From Photorhabdus luminescens subsp. luminescens (GTDB lineage: Bacteria; Pseudomonadota; Gammaproteobacteria; Enterobacterales; Enterobacteriaceae), in assembly GCF_001083805.1 (NCBI RefSeq), contig NZ_JXSK01000005.1:124001-188000 (forward strand): a DNA stretch of 64,000 nucleotides, given 5' to 3'. Below are positions 1-10,690 of the stretch, one piece after another (position 1 is the stretch's first letter; every line of letters starts with the position of its first letter). The notes under the pieces were generated by a model. It was not told the origin of the DNA. It did not search any database and saw only the letters and a program-made list of their open reading frames with translations. The position numbers and the translations under genes were made by a program.

Positions 1-288
1 GATGAAAGAAGGACCTGCTTGAGATTGTATTTTGGCATATCTTAATGTTTTGAGCTTATTGTGTATTTTGCCAGCAACATCTGGTGAAAATTCTAACGCT
101 AGTGCAATATTTTCTAGTTCCTCCTCAGACAGAGCAAACATCACTCCTTCCCAAGAATCTGTGAGTTCCATTGCCTTAGCTCTGATAGCATCTGCATTGT
201 CTGATATACGACATAGCTCATTTTGACTTACCATTTCTGAACTGATGATATGGTTTGTACTGATAGTTTTAGCATGAACGTTTTCCAT
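1..288 (-). CDS. hypothetical protein, 3' end beyond the window
   Basis: A leftward reading frame opens at an ATG (286-288) behind an AGGAGA ribosome-binding site about 5 nt away and stays open for 96 codons to the window edge, so its C-terminus is missing. The visible part starts MENVHAKTISTNHIISSEMV, is acidic and soluble-looking, and has neither a signal peptide nor a membrane segment. I recognise no family. The clean Shine-Dalgarno and uninterrupted frame support a real gene, and the plus-strand ORF over the same bases looks like its shadow. It is followed on its 5' side by an 860-bp AT-rich spacer in which its promoter must lie. Confidence 0.6.
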   Translation of the reverse strand, partial: MENVHAKTISTNHIISSEMVSQNELCRISDNADAIRAKAMELTDSWEGVMFALSEEELENIALALEFSPDVAGKIHNKLKTLRYAKIQSQAGPSFI

Positions 289-1147
289 AATTTTCTCCTA
301 AATGACATGATCACAATACGGAACATTTCAATATGAAAATACGGGTACAACATACAACGCTACAACTTACATCAAATGACTCAATGCTCTCGATACCATG
401 CAATTTGAAGCATAAAAAATTGATATGGGTTATGATAAATCATAATTGAGTATAGCTGAAATGCAACTGGTTGCATTGAATTAATAAAAATATATAGAAC
501 AGGAACCGCATACCACATGTTCTAATAACAATATTCTTATAAAAGATCAATTTAATTTCTTATAGACTTTATTCGCATTGTCGGAGATTAGATGTCATTT
601 TTAATTTTTTGTTTTTAAATATCAATAAATTAATGTTGAAATTCTAATTTTAACTAGAAGTGCTTTTTATGGTAAATGCAATTATAACCTATTGCATATA
701 AAATATTTGAGAAAAATAACAATAATCATATTAATTTCTGAATGAATGTTCCTAAAAAAACAGCATCAAAAATGAATTAATTAATATTATTATTAATTTA
801 ATTAAATTTATTTTTTTCCGAATGATTTTCTTTGGAAATGACTTACAGACTCTACAATCACAAGTAATGCTTACCGTTGGATTTTACCTTATACGTTTAA
901 AAGGTATCGGCTGACGGTCATCGAAAAATAATGGGGAGTAATTATTTTTTCATAATATTATCGAAAACAAAAAATAAGATCTATACTTAAGGTCATTTCC
1001 ATTTACTTTAGGGATTTTTCTGCTATCTTGCTAATGATTAATAACGGATTTATTTGTTGTTTTAGAAGGATTTGATGGTATTCATAATGATAAAATATGT
1101 ATCTCTTTGTATTAAATAATAAGACAAAGGAGAATTTAATCAATATC
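289..1147. other. AT-rich intergenic region between divergent genes
   Basis: About 860 bp of very AT-rich DNA separates the leftward partial gene from the rightward MFS gene. All frames are short and interrupted. It presumably holds both divergent promoters, but I could not pick out a convincing one, and I saw no repeat or RNA gene. Confidence 0.6.
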
Positions 1148-2365
1148 ATGAATTATAATATTAATTTATTACATGTATTTAAAAACGAGAAGACGGTATC
1201 ATTTTTTCTCCTCTCATCCTTATTATTAACGATTGGCCGTGGAGCATCAATCCCTTATTTAGCTATATATTTATCTGTAGAACTTAATTTTAGTCCTGTC
1301 ATTATTGGATATGTTATATCTTCATCTATGATACTCGGAATAATAACCAGCTTAGTTGGAGGCATGTTTGCTGACAATAAAAAATTTAAATTTCCTATTC
1401 TATCTTCACTTTTAGTTTTTTTATTTTGTTTTTTAATTTTTCCATATTTTAAAAACATAATCCTTATTTCTTTTCTTCTCGCTCTTGTGAACTTAGCTTA
1501 CTCATTATTTGAGGTGCTATTAAAGAGTTATTTTTCTGATTATTTACCGCGAAGTATTAAGATAAGATTATTTTCTTTAAACTACACGCTTATTAACATA
1601 GGGTGGGCCGTTGGTCCATTAATTGGCACATTATTTTCAGGTTATAATCATAGTTTCTCTTTCATATTTTCTGGTCTTACTGCGGTGTTCCCGATGATAT
1701 TTATTATAATATACTACTCTTCATTTTTTCACGGCTTACCTATATTATCACAGAATAATAATAGATTGCTGACAGATACTTTCAGTCATATAAAACCTTT
1801 AAATAATCATTTACTGTTTCTGATAACCATTTCATCATTACTCGGATCTTTTGTATATGGTAGTACTATTAGCTACTTGTCTCAATATTTAATAGTTTCT
1901 ACAAATAAAGAATTTTCATATACAGCTATTGCTGCAATGATGGTAACAAATGCTGTGGTTGTTATAGGATTTCAATATCATGTTGGAAAGCATATCAAAG
2001 ATGGTGATATAGGAAAATGGCTGACGCGAGGAGTAATTTTTTTTATCCTTGGTATTTTTGGTTTTATATATTCTGAACAGAACTTAATTTATTGGGTAAT
2101 TACAATATTTTCTTTCTCGTTAGGAGAGATCATTTTCATCCCTGTCCTTTACGCACTTACTGACGATATAGCACCTGAGGGATTAAAGGGACATTATTTC
2201 GCAATACAAAACTTGGGCAATTTAGGTGCAGCTGTCAGTCCTGTTCTGATGGGATATTTAATTTCATATTACAAATCCCCTTATATCTTTTTTATTCTTA
2301 TCGTCGTAATTTCTTTTTCTTATTTTATCCTTCTAGTTGTAAATCATGCCTATATAAAACAATAG
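1148..2365 (+). CDS. MFS transporter (12-TM efflux-type permease)
   Basis: The protein is very hydrophobic, about 405 aa, with roughly twelve membrane segments. It carries the loop 2-3 signature of the major facilitator superfamily in degenerate form (GGMFADNKKFK near residue 80) after an N-terminal stretch reading RGASIPYLAIYLS. This is the usual build of drug-efflux-like MFS permeases of about 400 residues, and the substrate cannot be told from sequence. The open frame begins at 1097, but AAAGGAGA (1126-1133) lies inside that extension, 14 nt before the ATG at 1148, so I prefer 1148; the spacing is long and the choice is not certain. The gene is more AT-rich than feoB or tex, stands alone, and has an IS5 remnant downstream, which suggests acquisition by transfer. 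Confidence 0.75.
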   Translation: MNYNINLLHVFKNEKTVSFFLLSSLLLTIGRGASIPYLAIYLSVELNFSPVIIGYVISSSMILGIITSLVGGMFADNKKFKFPILSSLLVFLFCFLIFPYFKNIILISFLLALVNLAYSLFEVLLKSYFSDYLPRSIKIRLFSLNYTLINIGWAVGPLIGTLFSGYNHSFSFIFSGLTAVFPMIFIIIYYSSFFHGLPILSQNNNRLLTDTFSHIKPLNNHLLFLITISSLLGSFVYGSTISYLSQYLIVSTNKEFSYTAIAAMMVTNAVVVIGFQYHVGKHIKDGDIGKWLTRGVIFFILGIFGFIYSEQNLIYWVITIFSFSLGEIIFIPVLYALTDDIAPEGLKGHYFAIQNLGNLGAAVSPVLMGYLISYYKSPYIFFILIVVISFSYFILLVVNHAYIKQ

Positions 2366-2599
2366 TAATTATTTCTCATTTTACACTTTCTTTGAATTAA
2401 ATATTTTCACCTATTCTCTAGTGATATTTATGATTTGAATAGTCATGGATACCTCCCTGAGATATTTTGCTAACCGAGCCACACTATCTAATATATCTGT
2501 AGAGCAACTTATTTTAGGTTGTGTCCCTTACCTTAATAGTTCGGTGGTATGATAATCGTATGATTTTTTATTTTGGGCAACTGTATAGCCCGTTATGAA

Positions 2600-2760
2600 C
2601 TGTCTGACGAAGCCTAAAAAATCCTGGTCTTGCAGCTCTCTCGCTGCGGTTGAATATCGTCGGGTGATTAATGGTATGCTTTGAATCTTGTGTTTCGGCG
2701 TTTCGTAGCGCACTTTGCCTGAACGTTATGGTCCGTGGAAAATGGCTTATAACTATTCTT
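2600..2760 (+). pseudogene. IS5-family transposase N-terminal remnant
   Basis: Reading plus strand from about 2658, the frame gives RRVINGML-stop-ILCFGVS-stop-RTLPERYGPWKMAYN. This resembles the N-terminal block of IS5-group transposases, in which tryptophans stand where the two stops now are (TGA at 2682, TAG at 2715, each one base from TGG). No DDE domain follows. It is a short decayed fragment. The rest of 2366-3200 is AT-rich and I see no gene in it. Confidence 0.5.
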
Positions 2761-3200
2761 TAAAAAATAATGATAGTAAGAGCGCATAAATTAATATCTA
2801 AATCATCAAAAGATGATTTCACTTTTTTATGTTGTCGACAAATAGTGTTTAGGTTTGCATATGCCTTTATTTTATCATCAGCTTTACTTTTTAAAAGGGT
2901 AGCATAAATCTCCTGTCATTTATTGGCATTCTTCACTCTTATGTTACTTCTGGCATAGTTCTCAACTAGATTTTAGCCCTTAGATCAATTGTAGTTTTTG
3001 GTTTTGCAATTTTTTAAACATTTTTGTCTCATAAAATCAGGGTATTATGAGAAAGAAAGTTCATCACATTGCTAAAAATATGCACTCCCTTTTATCAGAG
3101 ATATTTTTGTTAGCAAAGTATTACAGTTAGAACCTGTCCTTAATTGTGTTTTTTGCGAGATTAAACAGTGACTATACATTGGTTACGTTGTTTTAAATGA

Positions 3201-3440
3201 TTAACACTCTCCAGCAATCCTATAAACCGCCGTATCACATTTCTGTGTTTCAGGGCATTGTTTGCAACCGCCGCTTAGGCAGGCAGTTGCATTAATCTTT
3301 TCCAATTTGCCCATTACGGTGAGCTGTTCAAGCATCGCTTCTACCATCGATAATGAAGCAGAAAGCTGGTGGCTCAGCAATTTAGCATCTACCCGTCCAT
3401 TCAGAGCGACGGCATCCCTTACTTGTAATAGGCTAATCAT
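3201..3440 (-). CDS. feoC: ferrous iron transport protein FeoC
   Basis: This 79-aa protein starts MISLLQVRDAVALNGRVDAK, the winged-helix start typical of FeoC. It ends with a cysteine cluster, CLSGGCKQCPETQKC, the FeoC motif thought to bind an iron-sulfur cluster and to sense oxygen or iron. FeoC binds the cytoplasmic domain of FeoB and protects or regulates it. I choose the ATG at 3438-3440 rather than a TTG two codons upstream, because AGGA sits 7 nt before this ATG and overlaps the feoB stop codon. It is the last gene of the leftward feoA-feoB-feoC operon, 9 nt after feoB, so translation is probably coupled. Confidence 0.92.
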   Translation of the reverse strand: MISLLQVRDAVALNGRVDAKLLSHQLSASLSMVEAMLEQLTVMGKLEKINATACLSGGCKQCPETQKCDTAVYRIAGEC

Positions 3441-3449
3441 TTTCAATTC

Positions 3450-5762
3450 CTAGTGACAGTTTCCACTGGAGCAGTGGCAGCTATTTCCCGGGTTGCTGAT
3501 TAACTTCATTGTCACACGGCTACGTGCCCGACGCAGGAAGTAGAACACCAGTGCGTTAAATATGACGACGGTCAGAATGGTAATCAGGCCGCTTTGTGGA
3601 TGTTGTGAGAAAGTCACCATCTGGTAGAACAGGGCTGAAATTGAATAAGCTACGTTCAATCCCCACAGAATGGAGAATGTCATCCAACCCCGGCTTGTTT
3701 CACGAGCGATCGCGCCCATCACCGAAACACAAGGCACATATAACAGAACAAAGATCAGATAACTGTAAGCTGAAATAGCGGAACCAAATTTGGCGCTCAT
3801 GGTTCCCATAGAGCCACTATCCATCTCACCGTCGCCTTTATTAGCTTCGATTGGGTTGGCAAGTACGCTCAGAGCGAAGGTATCTTTCAAACTATTCCAG
3901 GTTTCACCAACAGCATCTTTCAGTTCATCAAGCAGGTTGAACTCATCTGCATTAAACGACTCATTATTAATACTTTCTGCGGTATACAGGGTATTAAGTG
4001 TTCCAACAACGACTTCTTTTGCCATTGCGCCAGTTATCAGACCTACGGTTGCCTGCCAGTTATCTGAGTGAACGCCAATTGGCTGTAATACTGGCGTAAT
4101 AACTTTGCTGACCGAAGCGAGAGCGGATTGGTTGATGCTGTCCACCGCCTTACCGGAGAATGAGAAACTGTTAAGAGCGCCGATGAACATACTGGCGATA
4201 ACGATCACTTTACCGGCACGGATAACAAAACCTTTCAGGCGTTGCCAGGTTTGCAGAAGCAGAGTTTTTAGATGCGGAATATGGTAAACCGGGAGCTCCA
4301 TAATGAATGGCGAAGCTTCGCCGCGCATAATGGTGTATTTCAACATCAGTCCAGTCAGAATAGCGACGACAATACCCAATATATAAAGGGAAAAAACAAA
4401 AGTTGCCCCATTTTTGCCAAAGAATGCGGCGGCAAATACGGCAAAGATGGCTAATCTTGCACCGCAAGACATAAAGGGCGCCATCATAATCGTGATCAAG
4501 CGTTCACGCGGAGCATCTAGCGTTCTTGCCCCCATAATGGATGGGACGTTGCAACCGAAGCCAACGATCAGCGGAACGAAAGATTTGCCCGGTAATCCCA
4601 GAACTTGCATCAGACGATCCATGACAAACGCAGCCCGCGCCATATAACCGGAGTCCTCAAGGAAAGAGAGGAATAAATACATCATGCCGATTTGTGGTAC
4701 TAGCGGCAAAACCGTGTTGATACCGCCGCCGATACCTTGCGCGAGGAAAACTGTCAGCCACTCTGGAAAACGTAAGCTATACCCAAGCCATTGAACTCCA
4801 TGAATGAAAATAGCGACAGAACCACTGTCAAAGATAGGTTGCAGCGCTCCACCGATATTAATTGCCAGCACGAACATTAAATACATAACCGCCAGAAAAA
4901 TAGGTACGCCTAACCAACGGTTGAGGATAATTTTATCGATTGTCTGGGTGAGTTTGTTTGGCATGGCTTTTTGGGTGTCAATCACGGCCATGCACAATGT
5001 ATTGATGCTTTGATAGCGCGCATCGGCAATCAACAGCTCAGGCTCTTCATATTGCTGTTGTTGCAGGCGTTTTTTGGATTCAGTTAGCACTGAGATAGCA
5101 AAACCAGAACGTTCCAGGCTATAAATATCCCCTTCAAGCATTTGAAGCGCTAACCAACGGCGTTGCTGAGCATGAAAATTATCTGAAATTGCACCAGATA
5201 ACGTCTCAACTTCTTGCAACAAGCAGTCGGGGTAGTGAATCAGTGATTGCCCGGCATTCTGCTTATGACGGTCAATTGCCTGTTTCAGTTCATTCAGTCC
5301 AGTTGCACGAGTCGAAACCATTGGAATGACTGGACAGCCAAGGCGTTGCTCCAGTTCGGCGATATCAATTTGGATATGCTGATTGTCAGCGATATCTAAC
5401 ATATTGAGTGCGACGATGCATGGAATGCCTAATTCCAACAGTTGTAACGTCAGATAGAGATTTCGCTCAAGATTAGATGCATCTACGACGTTAATCAGCA
5501 TGTCAGCATCACCGCTCAAGATATAGTGGCAGGCTATCTGCTCATCCAGTGATGTTTGTTCAGAAATCGTGGTTAGAGAGTAGGTTCCCGGCAGGTCAAC
5601 TAACTCAATTTTGTGTTCCGTGGTGGTAAAACGACCAACTTTTCGTTCTACTGTTACGCCGGCCCAGTTGCCTACACGTTGTCGGGCGCCAGTAAGTTGG
5701 TTAAATAATGTCGTTTTGCCGGCATTGGGGTTGCCAATTAAGCCAATGGTCAGTGCTTTCAT
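3450..5762 (-). CDS. feoB: Fe(2+) transporter permease FeoB
   Basis: At 770 aa this is full-length FeoB, the inner-membrane ferrous iron permease. The N-terminal G domain shows the P-loop GNPNAGKTTLFNQLTGA (residues 10-26), the G3 motif DLPGTYSL near 57-64 and a G4-type NMLD near 120. A helical linker follows, then about eight membrane segments including the conserved CNVPSIMG stretch, in which a cysteine is thought to line the pore. The C-terminus is cysteine- and histidine-rich (NSCHCSSGNCH), which could bind metal. It lies between feoA and feoC, uses ATG at 5762 and is almost certainly cotranscribed with them. Family knowledge: FeoB works mainly under low oxygen and is commonly controlled by Fur and FNR. 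Confidence 0.97.
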   Translation of the reverse strand: MKALTIGLIGNPNAGKTTLFNQLTGARQRVGNWAGVTVERKVGRFTTTEHKIELVDLPGTYSLTTISEQTSLDEQIACHYILSGDADMLINVVDASNLERNLYLTLQLLELGIPCIVALNMLDIADNQHIQIDIAELEQRLGCPVIPMVSTRATGLNELKQAIDRHKQNAGQSLIHYPDCLLQEVETLSGAISDNFHAQQRRWLALQMLEGDIYSLERSGFAISVLTESKKRLQQQQYEEPELLIADARYQSINTLCMAVIDTQKAMPNKLTQTIDKIILNRWLGVPIFLAVMYLMFVLAINIGGALQPIFDSGSVAIFIHGVQWLGYSLRFPEWLTVFLAQGIGGGINTVLPLVPQIGMMYLFLSFLEDSGYMARAAFVMDRLMQVLGLPGKSFVPLIVGFGCNVPSIMGARTLDAPRERLITIMMAPFMSCGARLAIFAVFAAAFFGKNGATFVFSLYILGIVVAILTGLMLKYTIMRGEASPFIMELPVYHIPHLKTLLLQTWQRLKGFVIRAGKVIVIASMFIGALNSFSFSGKAVDSINQSALASVSKVITPVLQPIGVHSDNWQATVGLITGAMAKEVVVGTLNTLYTAESINNESFNADEFNLLDELKDAVGETWNSLKDTFALSVLANPIEANKGDGEMDSGSMGTMSAKFGSAISAYSYLIFVLLYVPCVSVMGAIARETSRGWMTFSILWGLNVAYSISALFYQMVTFSQHPQSGLITILTVVIFNALVFYFLRRARSRVTMKLISNPGNSCHCSSGNCH

Positions 5763-5814
5763 GTTTTTGGTGCCAGATTAAATTAAGAGTAATCGTTTTG
5801 CTGTTTGCAATGGA

Positions 5815-6048
5815 TTATGCGTTGCATTGAGCGTTGTCTAATGTGAGAAATTCCAAGTCTTTTTTTCTCAGAATCAGGCTGACTCTGCGGGTCTCAATTT
5901 GTATCGGATCACCTAAAGGCGCTAAGCGGACAACATGAAAAGAGGAACCGGGCAACATGCCTAATGACAGCAATTTCTGTCGGTAAGCCGGGCTGATCTT
6001 CGGCGAAAAGCCAATGATCTTGTAACTATGGTCTGGAAGAAGTTGCAT
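5815..6048 (-). CDS. feoA: ferrous iron transport protein FeoA
   Basis: This 77-aa SH3-like protein starts [20 protein letters not shown] and contains the [27 protein letters not shown] core typical of FeoA. FeoA is cytoplasmic and is needed for FeoB-dependent Fe(2+) uptake, probably by binding the FeoB G domain. The ATG at 6046-6048 has GGAAGG at good spacing. It is the first gene of the feo operon, 52 nt before feoB. The 265-bp upstream spacer towards tex must carry the promoter and any Fur or FNR site. Confidence 0.95.
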   Translation of the reverse strand: MQLLPDHSYKIIGFSPKISPAYRQKLLSLGMLPGSSFHVVRLAPLGDPIQIETRRVSLILRKKDLEFLTLDNAQCNA

Positions 6049-6140
6049 ATAACCTTCCGGGATATGTGATAAGTAAAATAATGCCGAAAATTAGTCGTAC
6101 CCATTCATTATGAAGTGCGATTTTTAACCCAATTCATAAT

Positions 6141-6161
6141 AATTGCAAATAAGAATAATAA
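6141..6161. promoter_or_regulatory. possible Fur-like box upstream of feoA
   Basis: An AT-rich stretch about 100 bp upstream of feoA contains GCAAATAAGAATAATAAC, which loosely resembles Fur targets. The match to the 19-bp consensus is weak (about 8 of 19 in one register) in a background that is itself AT-rich. It is listed because feo operons are usually iron-regulated. Confidence 0.25.
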
Positions 6162-6269
6162 CCAACATTAATTTCAATGTTAATTCTATTTTCATTATTG
6201 ATGTTTATCTAGCCACTCAGGTTGGCATAAATCAGTGAATTTGGGTTCTTTCTGATAAAAATGGTGAAA

Positions 6270-6293
6270 TGTGCACTGCCGAAGCAGTGCATC
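6270..6293 (-). terminator. hairpin after tex
   Basis: A perfect 8-bp stem, TGCACTGC / GCAGTGCA (6272-6279 and 6284-6291), reads with a TTCG loop on the minus strand, just beyond the tex stop codon. The downstream tract on that strand is T-rich but not a clean T run. Confidence 0.6.
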
Positions 6294-6313
6294 TGTTCAC
6301 ATTGATGGGAATC

Positions 6314-8638
6314 TTAACGTTTTTTTCCAAATGCGGCGGCTAGCGCATCACTCATAGCACTGTTTCCGGTTGAGGTAGAAGAACGGGAGGTGTTACGGTT
6401 TCTGTCATTACGCTCAGGACGGCGGTCAGTTGGTGCATTGTTATTGCGGCGTGAAAGCGTTTCTCCCGGTTGCTCATCAAGGCGCATGGTCAGAGCGATG
6501 CGCTTACGGTTTAGATCAACTTCCAGCACTTTTACTTTAACGATATCGCCCGCTTTTACCACGGTGTGAGGATCTTCTACAAAGCGATCAGACAGCGAAG
6601 AGATATGCACTAAGCCATCTTGATGAACGCCGATATCGACAAATGCGCCAAAGTTAGTCACGTTAGTGACGGCACCTTCCAGCACCATTCCCGGACGCAG
6701 ATCATTCATGGTTTCCACGCCTTCTGCAAAAGTCGCGGTTTTAAACTCTGGACGTGGATCGCGACCAGGTTTTTCCAGCTCTTTCAGAATATCGGTAACG
6801 GTTGGAACACCAAATTGTTCGGTAGTGAAGTCCTGAGGTTGCAGTCCACGCAATGAAGCAGGATTGCCCATCAATTCTTGGAGTTTCTGCTCAGTGGCCG
6901 CCAAAATTTTTTCCACTACTGGATAAGCTTCCGGGTGAACGGTCGATGCATCCAGCGGGTTATCACCGTGATTAATCCGCAAGAATCCAGCACATTGCTC
7001 AAAAGCCTTTGGCCCAAGACGACTGACTTTCAGTAATTGTGTACGGTTATTGAAACGGCCATTCTCGTCACGCCAGTTGATGATATTCTGGGCAATCATA
7101 CGGGTCAATCCGGCAACTCTGGTTAGCAGTGGAACAGAAGCGGTATTGAGATCCACGCCGACGGCGTTTACACAATCCTCAACAACGGCATCCAGTTTTT
7201 TGGCAAGCTGACTCTGGCTGACATCATGTTGATACTGACCCACACCGATAGATTTCGGATCGATTTTCACCAATTCGGCCAGTGGATCTTGCAAGCGGCG
7301 GGCGATAGAGACAGCACCGCGTAGTGAAACATCCAGGTCAGGAAATTCCTGTGCTGCCAGCTCAGAAGCAGAATAAACCGATGCTCCTGCCTCACTGACG
7401 ATCACTTTTTGGGCTTTTATCTCTGGGAACTGTTTTTGCACATCGGCAAAGAAACGTTCTGTTTCGCGGGAAGCGGTTCCGTTACCGATGGCGACCAGTT
7501 CTACCTGATGCTTGATACACAACGCCGCGACACTTGTGGCAGCTTTAGCCGCTTGACCGGTGTGTGGATAGATTGTGTCTGTGGCAATCAGTTTGCCGGT
7601 TGCATCAATGACGGCCACTTTGACCCCGGTACGCAGACCGGGATCGAGTCCCATTGTTGCACGCATACCCGCTGGCGCGGCCATCAATAGGTCTTGTAGG
7701 TTGCGGGCGAATACTTTGATGGCTTCATCTTCCGCTTTCTCACGCAAGGTGCTCATCAATTCGGTTTCAAGATGTAACAATACCTTGACGCGCCAGGTCC
7801 AATTCACCACGGCTTTGCGCCAGCTATCTGCCGGTGCATTATTCAGGCGCAGATTAAGATGCTGAGTGATAATCTGCTCGCCGTAACTCTCTTTTGGCGG
7901 TTCATCAAACTGAGGATCAGCATTTAGGGAAAGTTGCAGTACGCTTTCATTACGGCCACGGAACATAGCCAATGCGCGGTGAGAAGGGACTTGCGCGATA
8001 GGTTCATGGTGATCAAAATAGTCGCGGAATTTAGCGCCTTCCTCTTCTTTTCCGGCAACGACTTTAGCGACCAGATGGGCATTTTTCCATAGATAGTCAC
8101 GTACTTTTGCCAATAATGCGGCATCTTCGGCGAAACGTTCCATCAGGATATAACGTGCGCCATCCAGCGCCGCTTTGGTATCAGCGACGCCTTTATCAGG
8201 ATCAACAAAGGTAGCGGCAGTCTGCTCCGGTTCTTGTTGTGGATCTTGCCACAAGGCGTCTGCCAGTGGTTCAAGACCTGCTTCAATAGCGATTTGTCCA
8301 CGGGTACGGCGTTTCGGTTTATATGGCAGATAGAGATCTTCCAGCTCTGTTTTGCTCTGAGTGTCATTAATGGCTGCGGCCAGTTCTGGGGTCAGCTTAC
8401 CTTGCTCGTCAATGGATTTAAGAATAGTTTGGCGGCGGTCCGATAGTTCGCGTAGATAACTAAGGCGGGTTTCAAGTTGGCGAAGTTGGGTGTCATCCAG
8501 ACCGCCAGTGACTTCTTTACGATATCGTGCGATAAAAGGAACAGTATTCCCTTCATCAAGCAGGCTAATCGCTGAAAGTACTTGTTGTGGCTGCGCTTGT
8601 AGCTCACTTGCAATAATTTGGCTCAGAGATTCATTCAT
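6314..8638 (-). CDS. tex: RNA-binding transcription accessory protein Tex (YhgF)
   Basis: This 774-aa protein matches the length and order of the Tex family. It has an N-terminal helical region ([21 protein letters not shown]), a YqgF/RuvC-like domain in the middle ([16 protein letters not shown] near 330), helix-hairpin-helix repeats ([15 protein letters not shown] near 500) and a C-terminal S1 RNA-binding domain ([29 protein letters not shown] near 650). A basic, low-complexity tail rich in Arg and Asn follows. Tex binds nucleic acid and influences transcription and RNA turnover. The ATG at 8638 has only a weak purine-rich leader. In enterobacteria tex usually lies beside greB and feoA; here the feoA side is kept and about 2.4 kb is inserted on the greB side. 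Confidence 0.96.
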   Translation of the reverse strand: MNESLSQIIASELQAQPQQVLSAISLLDEGNTVPFIARYRKEVTGGLDDTQLRQLETRLSYLRELSDRRQTILKSIDEQGKLTPELAAAINDTQSKTELEDLYLPYKPKRRTRGQIAIEAGLEPLADALWQDPQQEPEQTAATFVDPDKGVADTKAALDGARYILMERFAEDAALLAKVRDYLWKNAHLVAKVVAGKEEEGAKFRDYFDHHEPIAQVPSHRALAMFRGRNESVLQLSLNADPQFDEPPKESYGEQIITQHLNLRLNNAPADSWRKAVVNWTWRVKVLLHLETELMSTLREKAEDEAIKVFARNLQDLLMAAPAGMRATMGLDPGLRTGVKVAVIDATGKLIATDTIYPHTGQAAKAATSVAALCIKHQVELVAIGNGTASRETERFFADVQKQFPEIKAQKVIVSEAGASVYSASELAAQEFPDLDVSLRGAVSIARRLQDPLAELVKIDPKSIGVGQYQHDVSQSQLAKKLDAVVEDCVNAVGVDLNTASVPLLTRVAGLTRMIAQNIINWRDENGRFNNRTQLLKVSRLGPKAFEQCAGFLRINHGDNPLDASTVHPEAYPVVEKILAATEQKLQELMGNPASLRGLQPQDFTTEQFGVPTVTDILKELEKPGRDPRPEFKTATFAEGVETMNDLRPGMVLEGAVTNVTNFGAFVDIGVHQDGLVHISSLSDRFVEDPHTVVKAGDIVKVKVLEVDLNRKRIALTMRLDEQPGETLSRRNNNAPTDRRPERNDRNRNTSRSSTSTGNSAMSDALAAAFGKKR

Positions 8639-9243
8639 GTTGCGTTTTCTTCTGGTGGATAGGCTTCAAATATTCACAAAACCTCCTTTATACGTTCTGC
8701 GAGAAACAATTTCCAGTTTACGTTTAATCTTATTTTGACGAGTTACGCTATAGCAACTGCGATTGAACTCAAATGTGAAAAGTTGTCGCTGGGACCATAA
8801 GTGTGTTACCGGATTTGCTATGAGCTGTTTCTGAATAATCCGAATTAAACTAAAAGAGCAGTTAGAATAGGAAAAATTTGAGTTTCATCGCATTATTCCA
8901 GGAGCAGGTAACTAATTAATTACAAATCTACTTTTGATTTTCTTTAAAAATGGAGGAATTACCTAAAGAATTTATTTAATTTAATTGCTCTAATCTTAAT
9001 AAAAAGTATATTTATTGCCAACTAAATGAATATTATTTTAAGGTAATTTGGTTTTTAATTAAGACTAGAAGACTATTTAATCTTCCAGTCTTATTAATTA
9101 TTTAGGTGAGCATCTATTCCAGATTAGTTTGCCAATATTTTAATATTACTCCTAGCTTGGTTAGTAATATAATAGTTATAGGAATATATTCCTAATTTTG
9201 TGTACATTGCGACTCATTTTAGCTGGCTTAGTAAAAATACGCC
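8639..9243. other. intergenic region with a hairpin
   Basis: This is a 605-bp AT-rich spacer between the 5' end of tex and the 3' end of the ketosynthase gene, without a credible ORF. It holds an 11-bp imperfect stem-loop (9061-9072 with 9081-9092, one mismatch, 8-nt loop). The stem may end ketosynthase transcripts, although no T run follows on the minus strand. The tex promoter should lie near 8640-8800. Confidence 0.5.
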
Positions 9244-10293
9244 CTAAAATTTAAACGACATTGCAGCGAAAACCATTCCACCACTTCCGGCCCATCCCAT
9301 GCAGAATTGTTCTTTCTCTAATATGTCTTGTTGAATAGCATCGATGATTCCAAAAGGAATAGATGTCGTAATAATGTTACCTGTTTTATGTCCAACATGA
9401 TGCATCTTATTATCAACACCGATTGAATGTCCAAGCTTATGCCACATTTTAGGTGAACCTGTATGAATAAAGATTTTGTGGATATCGTTGCTAGAAACGT
9501 TGTGCTGATTAAATACCCCGATTGCATCTTCCCAACCATATTCATTCAGCAGGGCTGCATATGAATTAAATAGATATTGTCCACCAAGCGGTGAAATGCG
9601 TTCGACATCAGAATCGTTACAAAACAGTTTCCAGCCCGGTAAGGAAATTGTAGACAGGTCGCCTAAATCTGGCCTGTTGATATAAGAAAACTTGAAATTA
9701 TCAGGTGATTCATTACTCAGTATGGTGACGGCCGTGGCTTCGCCTATGGTAAAACTTGCAAATTTATAAGCTAGTTCCGATGAAGAAGATAAAGAGAAAT
9801 TATCTGGAAAAAGAGGCCCGCCATCGGACATACCAAATTCCATGTTAACAATAGCGGCATGGCGTATTTCACCAGCTTTCATTTTACTATTGATAATATC
9901 CATTGCTGTTACCCAACCATTACAGGCGTCTGAAACGTCGTAATTCCTGCAATTTAGTCCTAAAGCCTTGGCAATAAAAGTACTATTAGCGGGCTCGGTG
10001 AAACCACGAGTGACATTGGGGAAGAGTAATAGATCAATTTCCGTTTTGTTTATATTAGCTTGCGCTAAAGCACGATCAAACGCCATTTTCATCAGTTGCA
10101 TAGGCTTTTCGCCTTTATTCAGCCAATGCCGGGTTTTTATACCGCTTGTATCGAGTAACTTTCTGATCGTCTGTAAGGTTTTAGGTAAATTCCCCTGGAA
10201 GGTTTTTCTTGAGTGTTGATCAATTAAATCGATAACTTCCTGATTTGTAACAAGTCGTGACGGAAGTAATCCTGATATACCTGCTATTTTCAT
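9244..10293 (-). CDS. stand-alone 3-oxoacyl-ACP synthase III-like ketosynthase
   Basis: This 349-aa protein has the thiolase fold of KAS III (FabH-like) enzymes. The catalytic triad is readable: Cys124 in DVSDACNGWVTA, His277 in IFIHTGSPKMW and Asn306 in KTGNIITTSIPFG. The family condenses an acyl thioester with a malonyl- or aminoacyl-type partner. The motif around Asn differs from housekeeping FabH, so a secondary-metabolism role (PqsD- or DarB-like chemistry) is plausible but unproven. ATG at 10293 has AGAGGA upstream. No acyl carrier protein, aromatase or tailoring gene lies beside it. It is divergent from a 54-aa protein, and both sit at a junction (tex-greB) normally closed in enterobacteria. 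The substrate is unknown. Confidence 0.8.
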   Translation of the reverse strand: MKIAGISGLLPSRLVTNQEVIDLIDQHSRKTFQGNLPKTLQTIRKLLDTSGIKTRHWLNKGEKPMQLMKMAFDRALAQANINKTEIDLLLFPNVTRGFTEPANSTFIAKALGLNCRNYDVSDACNGWVTAMDIINSKMKAGEIRHAAIVNMEFGMSDGGPLFPDNFSLSSSSELAYKFASFTIGEATAVTILSNESPDNFKFSYINRPDLGDLSTISLPGWKLFCNDSDVERISPLGGQYLFNSYAALLNEYGWEDAIGVFNQHNVSSNDIHKIFIHTGSPKMWHKLGHSIGVDNKMHHVGHKTGNIITTSIPFGIIDAIQQDILEKEQFCMGWAGSGGMVFAAMSFKF

Positions 10294-10690
10294 TTACACA
10301 TTCCTCTGGATAAATATGTTTAAAATTCTATTTTTATGGTGTTTTAGTCATTACATTGAATTTAATTTCTACTTGCACAGATTTTTATTTAAAAAATTAG
10401 GTACCCTATTTTCAAAAAATCTAAACAAAAGATTTACATGTCGGTGAGTTTTTTTAATGTCAATTTTCCTCATTGGAATAATTTGATAATTTATATTTCT
10501 AGCATAAGTTATATCTGATTCAAAGTATCGATACTATTTTTCATCTTTATATTTTAAAATTTTGTAAACTTTAAAATACATTTTTTATTGTGCTATTTTG
10601 TTTATATCAGTTATTATATTTTTGTTAATTAAATATCGATCATATAATTGTCAACTATCATTCACTATCGTTGTTCTTAAGGAGGTTTCG
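10294..10690. promoter_or_regulatory. divergent promoter region
   Basis: This 397-bp, strongly AT-rich spacer lies between the ketosynthase start and the 54-aa gene. It must carry both promoters and perhaps shared control sites. I could not fix -10/-35 elements or an operator with confidence. Confidence 0.4.

Noticed and set aside
2528-2713. Minus-strand 61-aa ORF
   Set aside because: It lies antisense to the IS5-type remnant and has no ribosome-binding site or recognisable family.
6141-6161. Confident Fur box at feoA
   Set aside because: The match is weak in an AT-rich background, so it is kept only as a low-confidence site.
10598-10690. N-terminal extension of the 54-aa protein
   Set aside because: It would be a hydrophobic 31-residue addition with no ribosome-binding site, whereas the ATG at 10691 has a near-perfect one.
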